Assembly (NCBI RefSeq): GCF_004571135.1 | Contig: NZ_SPSB01000002.1 | Span: forward strand, 806,001-870,000 | Length of the DNA: 64,000 bases | Direction of reading: 5' to 3' | Source of the DNA: Algoriphagus kandeliae | GTDB taxonomy: Bacteria; Bacteroidota; Bacteroidia; Cytophagales; Cyclobacteriaceae | In this document: piece by piece, positions 51,903-61,246 of the stretch | Position numbering within the stretch: position 1 is the stretch's first letter | Layout: the number at the start of each line of letters is the position of its first letter | Position numbers and translations under genes: made by a program | Notes under the pieces: model-generated | Seen by the model: only the letters and a program-made list of their open reading frames with translations | The model's database searches: none | What the model was told of the DNA's origin: nothing

Positions 51903-51908
51903 AAATAC

Positions 51909-52802
51909 ATGTTAGAAATTGAGAAATTAAATAAATCCTATGGGCCCAATCGGGCTTTGACGGATGTTGATCTTTTTGTCCCGAAAGGAGTGATTTTTGG
52001 ATTACTGGGACCAAACGGAGCAGGGAAATCTACTTTGATCCGAATAATCAATCAAATTATTGATGCCGATTCCGGTTCAATTCAAATTGAGGGGAGAAAG
52101 CTTTCACCAAGTCATATTTCCAAGATTGGATATTTACCCGAAGAAAGAGGGCTTTATAAAAAAATGAAGGTCTGGGATCAGATGCTTTATTTTGCCCGGC
52201 TCAAGGGTCTGAGTCAGATGGAAGCCAAAAAGCGGATTAGTCACTGGCTGGAAAAAATGGATATGGGAAGCTGGAGGGAGAAAAAAGTAGAAGACCTGTC
52301 CAAAGGAATGGCGCAAAAAGTACAGTTTATTTCCACTATTCTCCACGAACCGGCCTTATTGATTTTGGATGAGCCTTTTTCAGGATTTGATCCGGTTAAT
52401 GCAGAAATTATCAAAGACCAGATTTTGGAGCTAAAGCAAAAGGGGATCACGGTTATTTTAAGTACCCATCGGATGGAATCAGTTGAATTGCTTTGTGACC
52501 AAGTAGCCATGATTAATAAATCCCGAAAAATTCTAGATGGTAGCATTCGGGAGGTGAAGAATTCTTATCGGCCAGATATATTTCATGTTTCACTTGAAAA
52601 AATACAATCTCCTTTGCCAGCTAGTTGGGAAGCTGTAGAAGAAGAGGGCCAATGGCACTTTTCAAAAGCACTGGATGGAAAAACTCCCAATGAATTACTG
52701 GCTGAATTGATGAATTATGGACAGATTTCAAGATTTCAGGAGCAGGTCCCAAGTATGGAGGAAATTTTTATCCACCAAGTAAAATCAAGCGCGCATGAAT
52801 AA
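51909..52802 (+). CDS. ABC transporter ATP-binding protein (ABC-2 type)
   Basis: The 297-residue ATPase has Walker A GPNGAGKST (about 34-42), Q-loop region YLPEERGLY, signature LSKGMAQKV (a variant of LSGGQ), Walker B LLILDEPFSGFDP (about 151-163) and H-switch STHRMES. The C-terminal extension of about 80 residues resembles the DUF4162 accessory domain of NatA-type ATPases. It overlaps the permease gene by 8 bp and pairs with it as an exporter. Confidence 0.93.
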   Translation: MLEIEKLNKSYGPNRALTDVDLFVPKGVIFGLLGPNGAGKSTLIRIINQIIDADSGSIQIEGRKLSPSHISKIGYLPEERGLYKKMKVWDQMLYFARLKGLSQMEAKKRISHWLEKMDMGSWREKKVEDLSKGMAQKVQFISTILHEPALLILDEPFSGFDPVNAEIIKDQILELKQKGITVILSTHRMESVELLCDQVAMINKSRKILDGSIREVKNSYRPDIFHVSLEKIQSPLPASWEAVEEEGQWHFSKALDGKTPNELLAELMNYGQISRFQEQVPSMEEIFIHQVKSSAHE

Positions 52803-54102
52803 GATTTGGCTAGTTATACAGCGGGAATATCTTTCCCGGGTAAAGAAAAAGTCCTTTTTGCTTGCGACGCTTTTAACACCGTTGATTTTTCCAGCCATTA
52901 TGGCAATTTTTATTTGGATTGCCGTGGAGGAAAAAGAGAATCAAGCGCTTCGGATTATTGAAGTAGTGGATGAAAATGATCTGTTTTTTCTTGAAAGCTC
53001 AGAACAATATGCTTTTTCATTTTCAAGCCGAAGTGTAGATGAGGCTAAGGACATGGTGAAAAATGGAGATCGCTATGGCTTTTTGTACATCCCGAAAATC
53101 AATCTTGAAAAACCTGAGGGAATAACTTACTACGGAGAAGAAAATCCCAATATGAACTTGATCTCCTATTTAAGGAGCAGTCTAAAAAAGAAAATCGAAG
53201 ATCAACGACTCTTCGAGTCGGGTATCGATCCGGAAATACTATCTCAAATCAGAACCTCGGTAGATGTAAAAGCAATCACTTTGGATGAAGGTGGTGGAGA
53301 GCGGGTTTCTGATGCCACAGTTAATTACGCCATAGGATTTATTGCAGGGATTTTGATCTACATGTTCATCTTCATTTATGGTAATCAAATCATGCAGGGC
53401 GTAATTGAAGAAAAATCCAGTCGTATTGTGGAGATTTTGGTTTCCTCACTGCGTCCTTTTCAACTCATGATGGGAAAAATTGTCGGAATTGCTGGAGTAG
53501 GATTAACCCAACTTCTTATTTGGATTGTGTTGATTGGTACGTTGACGACTTTGGTGACGGGGATTTTGGGAATGCAGATGCCTCAGCAACAGGCAATGGA
53601 ACTAGCACAGGGAGAAATGACTCAGGCTGTTCCGGATACTGAAATGGGTGAGATTCTAGCTGTGATCAATGGGATTGATTTCGTGACCTTAGTGGCTTCT
53701 TTTGTTTTTTATTTTTTGGGAGGTTACCTGTTGTATGGAGCATTATTCGCAGGTATCGGTTCTGCAGTAGAAGCACCATCGGATGCCCAGCAATTTATGC
53801 TCCCGGTGACTATTCCTTTGATTGTAGCCTATATGGGGTTATTTGTTTTTGTATTACAAGATCCAAATAGTACCACCTCTTTTTGGCTCTCCATTATTCC
53901 ATTTACTTCCCCGATTGCCATGATGGGAAGGATTAGCTACGGAGTTCCTTTTTGGGAATTAGGACTTTCAATGGGTTTATTGGTCTTAGGATTTTTGGGA
54001 ACTACCTGGTTAGCAGCAAAAATTTACCGAATCGGAATCCTTATGCATGGAACTAAGCCAAGTTATAAGACACTTTGGCGCTGGATAAAAAGTAGCTACT
54101 AA
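52795..54102 (+). CDS. ABC-2 type transporter permease (NatB-like)
   Basis: The 435-residue permease has the ABC-2 export layout: one N-terminal helix (about 22-42), a large extracytoplasmic domain (about 45-175), then a five- or six-helix C-terminal core with the signature EEKSSRIVEILVSSLRPFQLMMGKIVGIAG (about 206-235, in short runs). It resembles NatB/YhaP Na+- or antibiotic-exporter permeases. It pairs with the overlapping ATPase. Substrate unknown. A hairpin terminator shared with dps follows. Confidence 0.92.
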   Translation: MNKIWLVIQREYLSRVKKKSFLLATLLTPLIFPAIMAIFIWIAVEEKENQALRIIEVVDENDLFFLESSEQYAFSFSSRSVDEAKDMVKNGDRYGFLYIPKINLEKPEGITYYGEENPNMNLISYLRSSLKKKIEDQRLFESGIDPEILSQIRTSVDVKAITLDEGGGERVSDATVNYAIGFIAGILIYMFIFIYGNQIMQGVIEEKSSRIVEILVSSLRPFQLMMGKIVGIAGVGLTQLLIWIVLIGTLTTLVTGILGMQMPQQQAMELAQGEMTQAVPDTEMGEILAVINGIDFVTLVASFVFYFLGGYLLYGALFAGIGSAVEAPSDAQQFMLPVTIPLIVAYMGLFVFVLQDPNSTTSFWLSIIPFTSPIAMMGRISYGVPFWELGLSMGLLVLGFLGTTWLAAKIYRIGILMHGTKPSYKTLWRWIKSSY

Positions 54103-54142
54103 AAACAAAGCCAGATCGATTTCGATCCGGCTCTGTTTTTTT
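54102..54142. terminator. Terminator between ABC permease and dps genes
   Basis: Imperfect hairpin with GATCGA/TCGATC core and AGCC/GGCT outer stem around 54107-54132, flanked by an A-run on the left and a T-run on the right, suited to both directions. Confidence 0.7.
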
Positions 54143-54611
54143 ATCTCAAATAAGCTGATAGCATCCAAACTACCTTTTCTTTCGCAGTGATGTAATCACT
54201 CATCAGGGTTACAGTACCTTCGTCTCCTTGTTCGGAGGCTGTTTCCAAAGCTTCCCTTTCAAAATCTAAAAGCGTATTGATGTTATCCCGTGTGATGGAA
54301 ACCATCTCTTTGGAATCATGCACCTCTTTTGCTTCTTGAATAGTGGAATTTTCGATGTATTCTCCATAAGAAGACAAAGGTCTGCCTCCTAGAGTCAGGA
54401 TTCTTTCTGCAACTTCGTCAACGCTTTCATTGGCTGCAGTGTACAACTCTTCAAATTTCGCATGCAATTCAAAGAAGTTAGGTCCACTGACATTCCAATG
54501 GAAGTTTCGAAGGTTTTGATAGTAGACTTGATAGTTTGCTAGAAGCTTATTGAGCTTTTCTACCAATACGATGGTGTCTTTTACTTGTAATCCGATATCG
54601 TTCGTTTTCAT
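54141..54611 (-). CDS. dps: Dps-type DNA-protecting ferritin
   Basis: Dps stores iron and protects DNA from peroxide. The 156-residue product has the intersubunit ferroxidase signature NFHWNVSGPNFFELHAKFEELYTAANESVDEVAERI (about 36-71), with the His and Asp/Glu ligands intact, and a four-helix layout. The N-terminus is short with few Lys, so DNA binding is uncertain. A box TAAATTTA with TTG upstream, about 37 nt before the start, is one base from a promoter match. It stands alone. Confidence 0.93.
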   Translation of the reverse strand: MKTNDIGLQVKDTIVLVEKLNKLLANYQVYYQNLRNFHWNVSGPNFFELHAKFEELYTAANESVDEVAERILTLGGRPLSSYGEYIENSTIQEAKEVHDSKEMVSITRDNINTLLDFEREALETASEQGDEGTVTLMSDYITAKEKVVWMLSAYLR

Positions 54612-54759
54612 GATTTTCTTCTCGTTTTTTGTGTTTTAATTATTAATTTAAATTTACTAAAAATTCCCCTCGGATGCCAACTGAAAATATCAATCCCAAT
54701 GAGATACTATCTATCGTTTTGAGGAGTTAAAATAGGGATAGGCAACTGTAAAATTCTTC

Positions 54760-55995
54760 ATGAAAAACCGCTTTCAGGATTTGACTTCCATTGATTTCTA
54801 CCAAAATCGTCGCCAGGTAAAATGGCTGGTGGTATTGCTTTCCATACTCATTGGGGCCGGCTCCATTTGGTATACCAATCAGTTGGTGGAAGAACTTAAG
54901 TCTAGAGAGCGACGTCAAATTGAACTCCTGTCCAGTGCCTTGGAATATGCTGCCAGCAATGCAGATAATTTGTCATTCATTAACCAGGAGATTATTCAGC
55001 AAAACTACTCCATCCCCATCATTATGGTAGATGCGGAAGGAAACCCCTTAGAGTTCCGGAATATTCAATTTCGAAAAAACGCCACCTCTCAAGATTCGAT
55101 TAAAACTCTTTCCGAAGAACTGGAAGAAATGAAAGCGGAGTATGAGCCCGTTTTACTACAGGAAGCAGATATTCAGATTTTTTATCGCAATTCAGAGTTG
55201 CTAACAAATCTTCGCTATTACCCTTATGTGCAGCTTGCCGTGATTATGATTTTTGGGGTATTAGCCTATGCACTTTTCAATCAAAGTAAAATAGCCGAGC
55301 AAAACCGAGTATGGGCTGGTTTGACGAAGGAAACAGCACATCAATTGGGAACGCCAATCGCTTCTCTTATGGCTTGGATTGATTACTTGCGAAATTCTCC
55401 CGTTTGGGAAGAAAATAAGGAGATCATCCAGGAAATGGATAAAGATGTGGTGAAGTTGCGGATGGTGACCGAGCGATTCAGTAGCATTGGAAGCAAGCCG
55501 GTAATTCAATCCGAAAATCTCTATCAGGCAATTGAAGAAACGATCAATTACCTTCGGCCTCGTATTTCCACCAAAGTAGATCTTCATATCAATGCCGATT
55601 CACAGGATTTAGATGCGATGATGAATAAACCACTTTTTGAATGGGTTATTGAAAACATCTGTAAAAATGCTGTAGATGCCATGAAGGGCAAAGGGACGAT
55701 TACCATCGACATCATTCAGGATAGTGATAAGTTCGTGATCGTTGATATCACCGATACAGGTAAAGGAATTGAAAAAAGAAATTTCAAAAAGGTCTTTAAT
55801 CCCGGTTTTTCAACTCGACAGCGAGGATGGGGCTTGGGCTTAACCTTAGCCAAACGTATCATTGAGGGCTATCATGGTGGAAGGATTTTTGTTAAGTCAT
55901 CTGAGCCTGGGGTAGGAACGACTTTTAGAATTATCCTGCATAGCACTGTAGAAGGTGCTGAGCAATTTGTGACAGAAGGAATTTTGGAATACTAA
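54760..55995 (+). CDS. Sensor histidine kinase, orphan
   Basis: The 411-residue kinase has two transmembrane helices (about 24-45 and 154-172) around a periplasmic sensor region of about 110 residues. A DHp helix follows with the phospho-accepting His in TAHQLGTPIAS (about 193), then an HATPase domain with N-box (ENICKNAVDAM, about 298-308), G1 DTGKGIEKRN (about 336) and the RGWGLGLTLAKRI G2 block. No HAMP is obvious and no response regulator is adjacent. The HxLGTPI motif is typical of a Bacteroidetes kinase group. Signal unknown. Confidence 0.9.
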   Translation: MKNRFQDLTSIDFYQNRRQVKWLVVLLSILIGAGSIWYTNQLVEELKSRERRQIELLSSALEYAASNADNLSFINQEIIQQNYSIPIIMVDAEGNPLEFRNIQFRKNATSQDSIKTLSEELEEMKAEYEPVLLQEADIQIFYRNSELLTNLRYYPYVQLAVIMIFGVLAYALFNQSKIAEQNRVWAGLTKETAHQLGTPIASLMAWIDYLRNSPVWEENKEIIQEMDKDVVKLRMVTERFSSIGSKPVIQSENLYQAIEETINYLRPRISTKVDLHINADSQDLDAMMNKPLFEWVIENICKNAVDAMKGKGTITIDIIQDSDKFVIVDITDTGKGIEKRNFKKVFNPGFSTRQRGWGLGLTLAKRIIEGYHGGRIFVKSSEPGVGTTFRIILHSTVEGAEQFVTEGILEY

Positions 55996-55996
55996 G

Positions 55997-56131
55997 GGAT
56001 TTACGAATTCAAATTAACGATTTACGAGGTTAAAATGGACTTCTAAGCTTTTTCCCCAAGTTTGAACCCAAGGAAGTAACAATGAGGTATGGTGTTGATA
56101 TCGTAAATCGTATTTCAAAAATCGTAAATCC
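55997..56131. repeat. REP/MITE-like inverted repeat element between the histidine kinase and prfC genes
   Basis: Two 31-bp arms, 55997-56027 and 56101-56131, are near mirror images. Each contains two copies of the word GATTTACGA (or TCGTAAATC on the right), and the outer 10 and inner 11 positions match exactly. The 73-bp centre has no obvious gene. The whole 135-bp element fills the gap before prfC. It resembles a dispersed palindromic unit, but copy number is unknown. Confidence 0.6.
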
Positions 56132-56139
56132 ATTTTCCT

Positions 56140-56147
56140 TACCTTTG
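56140..56147 (+). promoter_or_regulatory. prfC: Predicted -7 promoter element of prfC
   Basis: TACCTTTG matches TAnnTTTG exactly, giving a leader of about 15-20 nt before ATG 56168. It lies just beyond the right arm of the inverted repeat element. No clear -33 box is present. Confidence 0.55.
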
Positions 56148-56167
56148 CCCCCTGAATTTTACTACCC

Positions 56168-57748
56168 ATGAGTTTGACTGAGGAAATCAAAAAACGCAGA
56201 ACCTTTGCCATCATTGCCCACCCGGATGCGGGTAAAACTACCTTGACTGAGAAATTGCTTCTTTTCGGAGGAGCTATTCAGACTGCAGGTGCAGTAAAAT
56301 CGAATAAAATCGATACGGCTACCAAGTCCGACTGGATGGAAATCGAAAAGCAACGGGGAATCTCTGTGGCAACCTCGGTCATGGGGTTTGAATACAAGGG
56401 AATTAAAATCAACCTTTTGGATACGCCGGGTCACCAGGATTTTGCGGAAGACACATACCGAACTTTGACTGCAGTTGATTCGGTAATCATGGTCATCGAC
56501 TGCGTGAAAGGGGTGGAGATTCAGACTGAAAAACTCATGGAGGTCTGCCGGATGCGAAATACACCGGTGATTTGCTTTATCAACAAGCTGGACCGAGAAG
56601 GGCGTGATCCTTACGATTTGCTTGATGAGGTGGAGGAAAAGCTCAATATCCAAGTAAGACCTCTTTCTTGGCCTATCGGAATGGGAAAAAGCTTTAAGGG
56701 AGTCTATAATTTGTATGATCAAAAGCTCAACCTATTTACCCCGTCTCAGCGGAAGTTGAGTGATGATAGAAAGATTTTTGAAAACCTGGAAGATTCCGAA
56801 TTGGATCAATTGATAGGTCAAAATCCTGCTGACCAACTGCGTGAGGATGTTGAATTGATCGAGGGAGTATATCCTGAATTTGATGTTGCGGAATATTTGG
56901 ATGGAAAAGTCGCACCGGTGTTTTTCGGTTCTGCAGTAAATAACTTCGGGGTCAACGAGATGCTGGATACGTTCATTCAAATCGCTCCACCTCCAAAAAG
57001 CCGAATGACGGATGTACGGGAAGTAAAACCTGATGAGTCCAAGTTTTCTGGTTTTGTATTTAAGATTCATGCGAATATGGATCCGAACCACCGAAACCGG
57101 ATTGCATTTTTGCGTATTTGTTCCGGGAAATTTGAGCGAAACAAACCCTATAATCATGTGGGAGGACCTAAGCCACTTCGCTTTTCAAATGTGACGCAGT
57201 TTATGGCTCAAGATAAAGAAATTATCGATGAAGCTTTCCCCGGAGATATTATTGGTTTGTATGATACTGGCAATTTGAAAATTGGTGATACGCTGACAGA
57301 TGGAGAAAATATGGTCTTTACTGGAATCCCTAGTTTCTCACCGGAGATCTTCCGAGAAGTTGTCAATAAGGATGCAATGAAGACCAAACAATTGGAAAAA
57401 GGTCTAAAACAGCTTATGGAAGAAGGGGTGGCCCAGCTGTTCACTTTTGATATGGGTTCACGAAAAGTGGTTGGTACAGTTGGTCAGCTTCAGTTTGAAG
57501 TAATCCAGTTCCGGTTGAAAAATGAATACAATGCCACAGTGGAATTCCACCCGATGAATCTATACAAAGCCTGCTGGATCAGTAGCAAGGATAAGAAGCA
57601 ATTGGATGAATTCGTCCGATCAAAAAACCGACACATTGCCTATGACAAAGACGGCAAACTGGTTTTTATGGCCGAATCCAAAGCTTGGTTACAAATGGTT
57701 CAGGACAATTATCCTGAGATCGAGTTCCACTTCACTTCGGAGTTTTGA
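56168..57748 (+). CDS. prfC: Peptide chain release factor 3
   Basis: RF3 is a GTPase that recycles RF1/RF2 from the ribosome. The 526-residue product has G1 AHPDAGKTT (about 17-25), G2 and [11 protein letters not shown]3 DTPGHQDF (about 83-90), G4 [10 protein letters not shown] (about 137-146), and the domain II/III sequence of the RF3/EF-G type. Length matches. A strong terminator follows. Confidence 0.96.
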   Translation: MSLTEEIKKRRTFAIIAHPDAGKTTLTEKLLLFGGAIQTAGAVKSNKIDTATKSDWMEIEKQRGISVATSVMGFEYKGIKINLLDTPGHQDFAEDTYRTLTAVDSVIMVIDCVKGVEIQTEKLMEVCRMRNTPVICFINKLDREGRDPYDLLDEVEEKLNIQVRPLSWPIGMGKSFKGVYNLYDQKLNLFTPSQRKLSDDRKIFENLEDSELDQLIGQNPADQLREDVELIEGVYPEFDVAEYLDGKVAPVFFGSAVNNFGVNEMLDTFIQIAPPPKSRMTDVREVKPDESKFSGFVFKIHANMDPNHRNRIAFLRICSGKFERNKPYNHVGGPKPLRFSNVTQFMAQDKEIIDEAFPGDIIGLYDTGNLKIGDTLTDGENMVFTGIPSFSPEIFREVVNKDAMKTKQLEKGLKQLMEEGVAQLFTFDMGSRKVVGTVGQLQFEVIQFRLKNEYNATVEFHPMNLYKACWISSKDKKQLDEFVRSKNRHIAYDKDGKLVFMAESKAWLQMVQDNYPEIEFHFTSEF

Positions 57749-57753
57749 TATTC

Positions 57754-57788
57754 ACCCTCCAAGGGTTTCAATCCCTTGGAGGGTTTTT
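57754..57788 (+). terminator. Terminator of prfC
   Basis: 12-bp perfect stem ACCCTCCAAGGG/CCCTTGGAGGGT (57754-57765 with 57773-57784), 7-nt loop, T-run to 57788. It also serves the convergent adenine deaminase gene poorly, since that side lacks an A-run. Confidence 0.88.
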
Positions 57789-59409
57789 ATTGGAATACCT
57801 CTGTAAATTCAAATTTTTTCCCATCAAACAATCCCTTATCACTCAATTTCAAATCTGGAATCACCAGCAAGGCCATAAAGCTTAGAGTCATGAAAGGAGA
57901 GTTTAGGGTAGAACCCATTTCCTTGGCCATTTTGTCGATTCGGGTGTAAGACTCGGCCACCTGATAGCCATCCTCTGGTGACATAATACCTCCAACGGGC
58001 AAAGGAAGTACTTCCTCCTTTTTTCCCGAAACAGCCGAAATCCCACCTTTCGCTTTTATCAAGAGATTCACTGCTCGACAAATGGTTTCATTATCCACTC
58101 CCACAGCGATGATATTATGGGAATCGTGGCCTACTGAAGAAGCAATAGCTCCATTTTTTAATCCAAAGTTTTTGATAAAAGCTACTGCAGGAGGGGCATC
58201 TTGATAGCGATTGACCACCGTAATTTTCAGGATATCCTTTTCAGGATTGGATTCTGCAAAACCATTTTTTATTAAAATATCTCCTTGAATTTCTGGAGTA
58301 ATCAACTGTCCGTCGAGCGCTTCAATGATCCGTACTTGTGAGCCTTTAGCCTCGATCTTAAAATCTTCGGGCTTTTTTAAGCTACTAGTAAAATTGTTAA
58401 TCACCATGTTATCAACACGATCAATTAGCGTGTTTCCGTTTTCAGCTACTTTTTCCCCATTTATATAAGTAGCCTGTACCTGGAAATCTTTCAGGTCTCT
58501 GACTAAAATGAAATCTGCCGGATCACCAATACGCAATTGCCCCACCTCTAAAGAATAATGATGAATCGGATTGAGGCAGGCTGCCTGAAGCACTTTAAAC
58601 AAATCCTTTCCCTTTGCAATTGCTCTAGCTGCCAATTCATTGATATGCCCCAAAGCTAGATTGTCGGGATGCTTGTCATCTGAGCAGAACATAATCATCC
58701 CAGGGTATTCATCGATCAGATCGATCAAGGCTTCGAAGTTTTTGGCGGCCGAACCTTCCCGAATGGCGATTTTCATCCCAAGTTTGATTTTCCCTAAAGC
58801 TTCGGAATAGGTAAAGCATTCATGATCCGTACTTGGACCCGCACTAACATATTTCTCTGCCAATTCGCCGATCAGTCCAGGCGCATGTCCGTCTATTGGT
58901 TTGCCATATTTTTGGGCAATTCGGATTTTTTCCATGACCAAAGGATCCCGATTCACTGTACCGGGCCAGTTCATCATCTCAGCCAAATAGATAATTTCCG
59001 GTCTGCTCATCAGTTCTTCGATATGAGAGGCGTCGATTTCCCCACCGGCTGTTTCAAAAGGTGTAGCAGGCACACAGGAAGGGGCTCCAAAATAGAATTT
59101 GAAGGGAACTTGTCTTCCATTTTCAATCATGTAATCGACTCCTTCAATCCCACAGACATTGGCAATTTCATGAGGGTCCGATACGGTAGCCACAGTTCCA
59201 TGGACCACTGCGAGTCTTGCAAATTCCGAAGGAACGAGCATGGATGATTCCACATGCACATGGGCATCAATAAATCCTGGAAGTAAAAAAGGAAGATCCG
59301 GGTTGGCGTCGATTTCTTCAATTGCTGAAATTTTTCCTTTTTCAACAGTAATAGAAACCGAATAAATTTTTTGGTTAGGGATATCTACTAATTGACCTTG
59401 AATGTGCAT
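57787..59409 (-). CDS. ade: Adenine deaminase
   Basis: Ade converts adenine to hypoxanthine and ammonia. The 540-residue amidohydrolase-fold protein has [22 protein letters not shown] (about 44-65), [10 protein letters not shown] (about 77-86), a later GHAPG and DHECF metal block, CSDDKHPD (about 220-227), and the C-terminal [14 protein letters not shown] and PVGGIMSPE motifs typical of the adenine deaminase family. The start at 59409 gives the usual N-terminus; the longer frame to 59463 adds a weak, non-conserved lead. It stands alone. Confidence 0.94.
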   Translation of the reverse strand: MHIQGQLVDIPNQKIYSVSITVEKGKISAIEEIDANPDLPFLLPGFIDAHVHVESSMLVPSEFARLAVVHGTVATVSDPHEIANVCGIEGVDYMIENGRQVPFKFYFGAPSCVPATPFETAGGEIDASHIEELMSRPEIIYLAEMMNWPGTVNRDPLVMEKIRIAQKYGKPIDGHAPGLIGELAEKYVSAGPSTDHECFTYSEALGKIKLGMKIAIREGSAAKNFEALIDLIDEYPGMIMFCSDDKHPDNLALGHINELAARAIAKGKDLFKVLQAACLNPIHHYSLEVGQLRIGDPADFILVRDLKDFQVQATYINGEKVAENGNTLIDRVDNMVINNFTSSLKKPEDFKIEAKGSQVRIIEALDGQLITPEIQGDILIKNGFAESNPEKDILKITVVNRYQDAPPAVAFIKNFGLKNGAIASSVGHDSHNIIAVGVDNETICRAVNLLIKAKGGISAVSGKKEEVLPLPVGGIMSPEDGYQVAESYTRIDKMAKEMGSTLNSPFMTLSFMALLVIPDLKLSDKGLFDGKKFEFTEVFQ

Positions 59410-59483
59410 GAAAATCAGTTTAAAAGGAGGAGAAATAAAGGCGGAATTCCCGACGCTCTCCAATTCATTTGCTTTAAAACTAC

Positions 59484-59491
59484 TATATTTG
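59484..59491 (+). promoter_or_regulatory. Possible -7 promoter element of cmk
   Basis: TATATTTG matches TAnnTTTG exactly, 38 bp before ATG 59529. The nearest TTTG is only 12 nt upstream, so the -33 region is unconvincing. Confidence 0.4.
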
Positions 59492-59528
59492 CCCCAGAAA
59501 AATAAAAGGAGGCAAGCGCACTTTTTGG

Positions 59529-60236
59529 ATGGGAAAAATAGTCATCGCAATTGACGGATATTCTGGTTGTGGAAAAAGCTCGACTGCAAAAGCAGTAGCC
59601 AAAGAATTAGGGTACACCTATATTGATTCAGGGGCCATGTATAGGGCAGCTACCCTGCATTTTTTAAACAATTATCTCACTGCTACCAATCCGAAAGATA
59701 TTCAAAAGGGCCTCAAGGATTTGGAGATCAGTTTTCAATTGAACCCTGATACCGGTCAACAGGATACCTACTTGAACGGACTGAATGTAGAGCAAGAAAT
59801 TCGAAGCATGCGCGTATCCGAGCGAGTGAGTGATTTTGCCAAGGTCAAGGAAATTCGGGAAGAACTCGTTGCCCAGCAGCAACGTTTAGGGAAGGAAAAA
59901 GGTGTCGTTATGGACGGTCGGGATATCGGTTCGGTAGTATTTCCGGACGCTGAGCTAAAGGTTTTCATGACTGCTGATCTCGATACCAGGGCTTTCAGAA
60001 GGCAAAAGGAACTATTCGAACGTGGTGAGATTGTAGACCTAGAAGATATAAAGGCCAATTTGGGTGAACGAGACCGAATAGACAGCAGTCGAAAAGAAAG
60101 CCCCCTTTTAAAAGTGGAGGATGCTGTAGAAGTGGACACCAGTAATTTGAGTTTTGCGGAGCAAGTCGCACAAATCGTGGGCCTTGCAAAGCAGCGAATT
60201 AATCAATTAGAGAATTATGCAAGTAACCATCGATAA
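59529..60236 (+). CDS. cmk: Cytidylate kinase
   Basis: Cmk phosphorylates CMP and dCMP. The 235-residue product has the P-loop [15 protein letters not shown] (about 9-23), [12 protein letters not shown] (about 31-42), the lid-side [22 protein letters not shown] block (about 129-150), and [12 protein letters not shown] (about 181-192). An AGGAGG box (59507-59512) lies 16 nt upstream, too far for standard Shine-Dalgarno use. Its 3' end overlaps ispH by 20 bp, so the pair is coupled. Confidence 0.95.
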   Translation: MGKIVIAIDGYSGCGKSSTAKAVAKELGYTYIDSGAMYRAATLHFLNNYLTATNPKDIQKGLKDLEISFQLNPDTGQQDTYLNGLNVEQEIRSMRVSERVSDFAKVKEIREELVAQQQRLGKEKGVVMDGRDIGSVVFPDAELKVFMTADLDTRAFRRQKELFERGEIVDLEDIKANLGERDRIDSSRKESPLLKVEDAVEVDTSNLSFAEQVAQIVGLAKQRINQLENYASNHR

Positions 60237-61113
60237 AAATTCAGGCTATTGCTTCGGAGTGGAATTTGCCATCAAAATGGCAGAGGATGAAATGGAGCAA
60301 TCAGACAAACTCTATTGCCTGGGCGATATCGTGCACAATGATATGGAGGTTAAGCGCCTGGCTGACAAAGGTCTTGTGGTCATTGACCGGGATCAACTTT
60401 CTGAATTGAGTGATTGCAAGGTTTTGATCAGGGCTCACGGCGAACCGCCTGAAACCTACAGAACTGCCATCGAGAATAATATCGAGCTGATTGATGCTTC
60501 CTGTCCTGTAGTTCTGAAACTGCAGCATCGTGTAAAAACTGCTTTTGATAAAATGGAGCGGGAAAATGGTCAGGTGGTTATTTACGGCAAGAAAGGCCAT
60601 GCAGAAGTGATCGGATTGACCGGTCAAACCATGGAGAAAGCTATTGTGGTGATGGAGGATTCCGATTTGGAAAAAATTGATTTCAATCGTCCGGTAACCC
60701 TTTTCAGCCAAACCACCAAGAGCACCAAAGGCTTCTATGAATTATCCCAAAAAATCCAGGATCGTATCAAAGCTTCCAAAGGGGAATTGACTGAGGTAGA
60801 TTTTAACGCAAATGATTCTATCTGCCGTCAGGTTTCTAATCGGGAACCTCAACTACGCCAATTTGCTAAGGAAAATGACGTGATCGTTTTCGTTTCTGGA
60901 AAGAAAAGCTCCAATGGGAAAGCCCTTTATCAAGTGTGTTTGGAAGAAAATCCTAGAAGTTTTTTTGTTGAAAATCAAACAGAGATACAACCTGAGTGGT
61001 TCTATCCCACAGATAAGGTTGGGATTTGCGGAGCGACTTCCACGCCTATGTGGTTGATGGAGGATGTCAAAAAACACTTGGAGTCCATGGAAGCAAATAC
61101 GCTTCCTGTCTGA
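60217..61113 (+). CDS. ispH: 4-hydroxy-3-methylbut-2-enyl diphosphate reductase
   Basis: IspH (LytB) makes the isoprenoid precursors in the last step of the MEP pathway with a [4Fe-4S] cluster. The 298-residue product has the three cluster cysteines in GYCFGVEFA (about 12), ASCPVV (about 96) and NDSICRQV (about 201), plus the catalytic Glu region AHGEPP (about 74-79) and ATSTPMWL. The start codon lies within cmk's tail (20-bp overlap). Length is usual. Confidence 0.96.
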   Translation: MQVTIDKNSGYCFGVEFAIKMAEDEMEQSDKLYCLGDIVHNDMEVKRLADKGLVVIDRDQLSELSDCKVLIRAHGEPPETYRTAIENNIELIDASCPVVLKLQHRVKTAFDKMERENGQVVIYGKKGHAEVIGLTGQTMEKAIVVMEDSDLEKIDFNRPVTLFSQTTKSTKGFYELSQKIQDRIKASKGELTEVDFNANDSICRQVSNREPQLRQFAKENDVIVFVSGKKSSNGKALYQVCLEENPRSFFVENQTEIQPEWFYPTDKVGICGATSTPMWLMEDVKKHLESMEANTLPV

Positions 61114-61202
61114 AATAGAGGGGATTCAGGTATAAATCCTACCGCTTACGAGAAAGTTGAAAGATTAAAATTCAAATCGCCTCAAAATAAAAAGGTATTT
61201 AT

Positions 61203-61210
61203 TAGATTTG
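61203..61210 (+). promoter_or_regulatory. Predicted -7 promoter element of the nqr operon
   Basis: TAGATTTG matches TAnnTTTG exactly, giving a transcript start near 61217 and a leader of about 30 nt before nqrA. No good -33 box is seen. Confidence 0.5.
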
Positions 61211-61246
61211 GGGCGTTTTTCAAAAGCCCATAGTTACGAAATAGAT

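Noticed and set aside
56162-56722. 186-codon minus-strand ORF opposite prfC
   Set aside because: It is antisense to the conserved GTPase domain of RF3 and has no domain, start context or codon support.
59505-59529. Shine-Dalgarno start of cmk
   Set aside because: AGGAGG is 16 nt from the ATG, and no in-frame start codon lies nearer, so it is probably not used.
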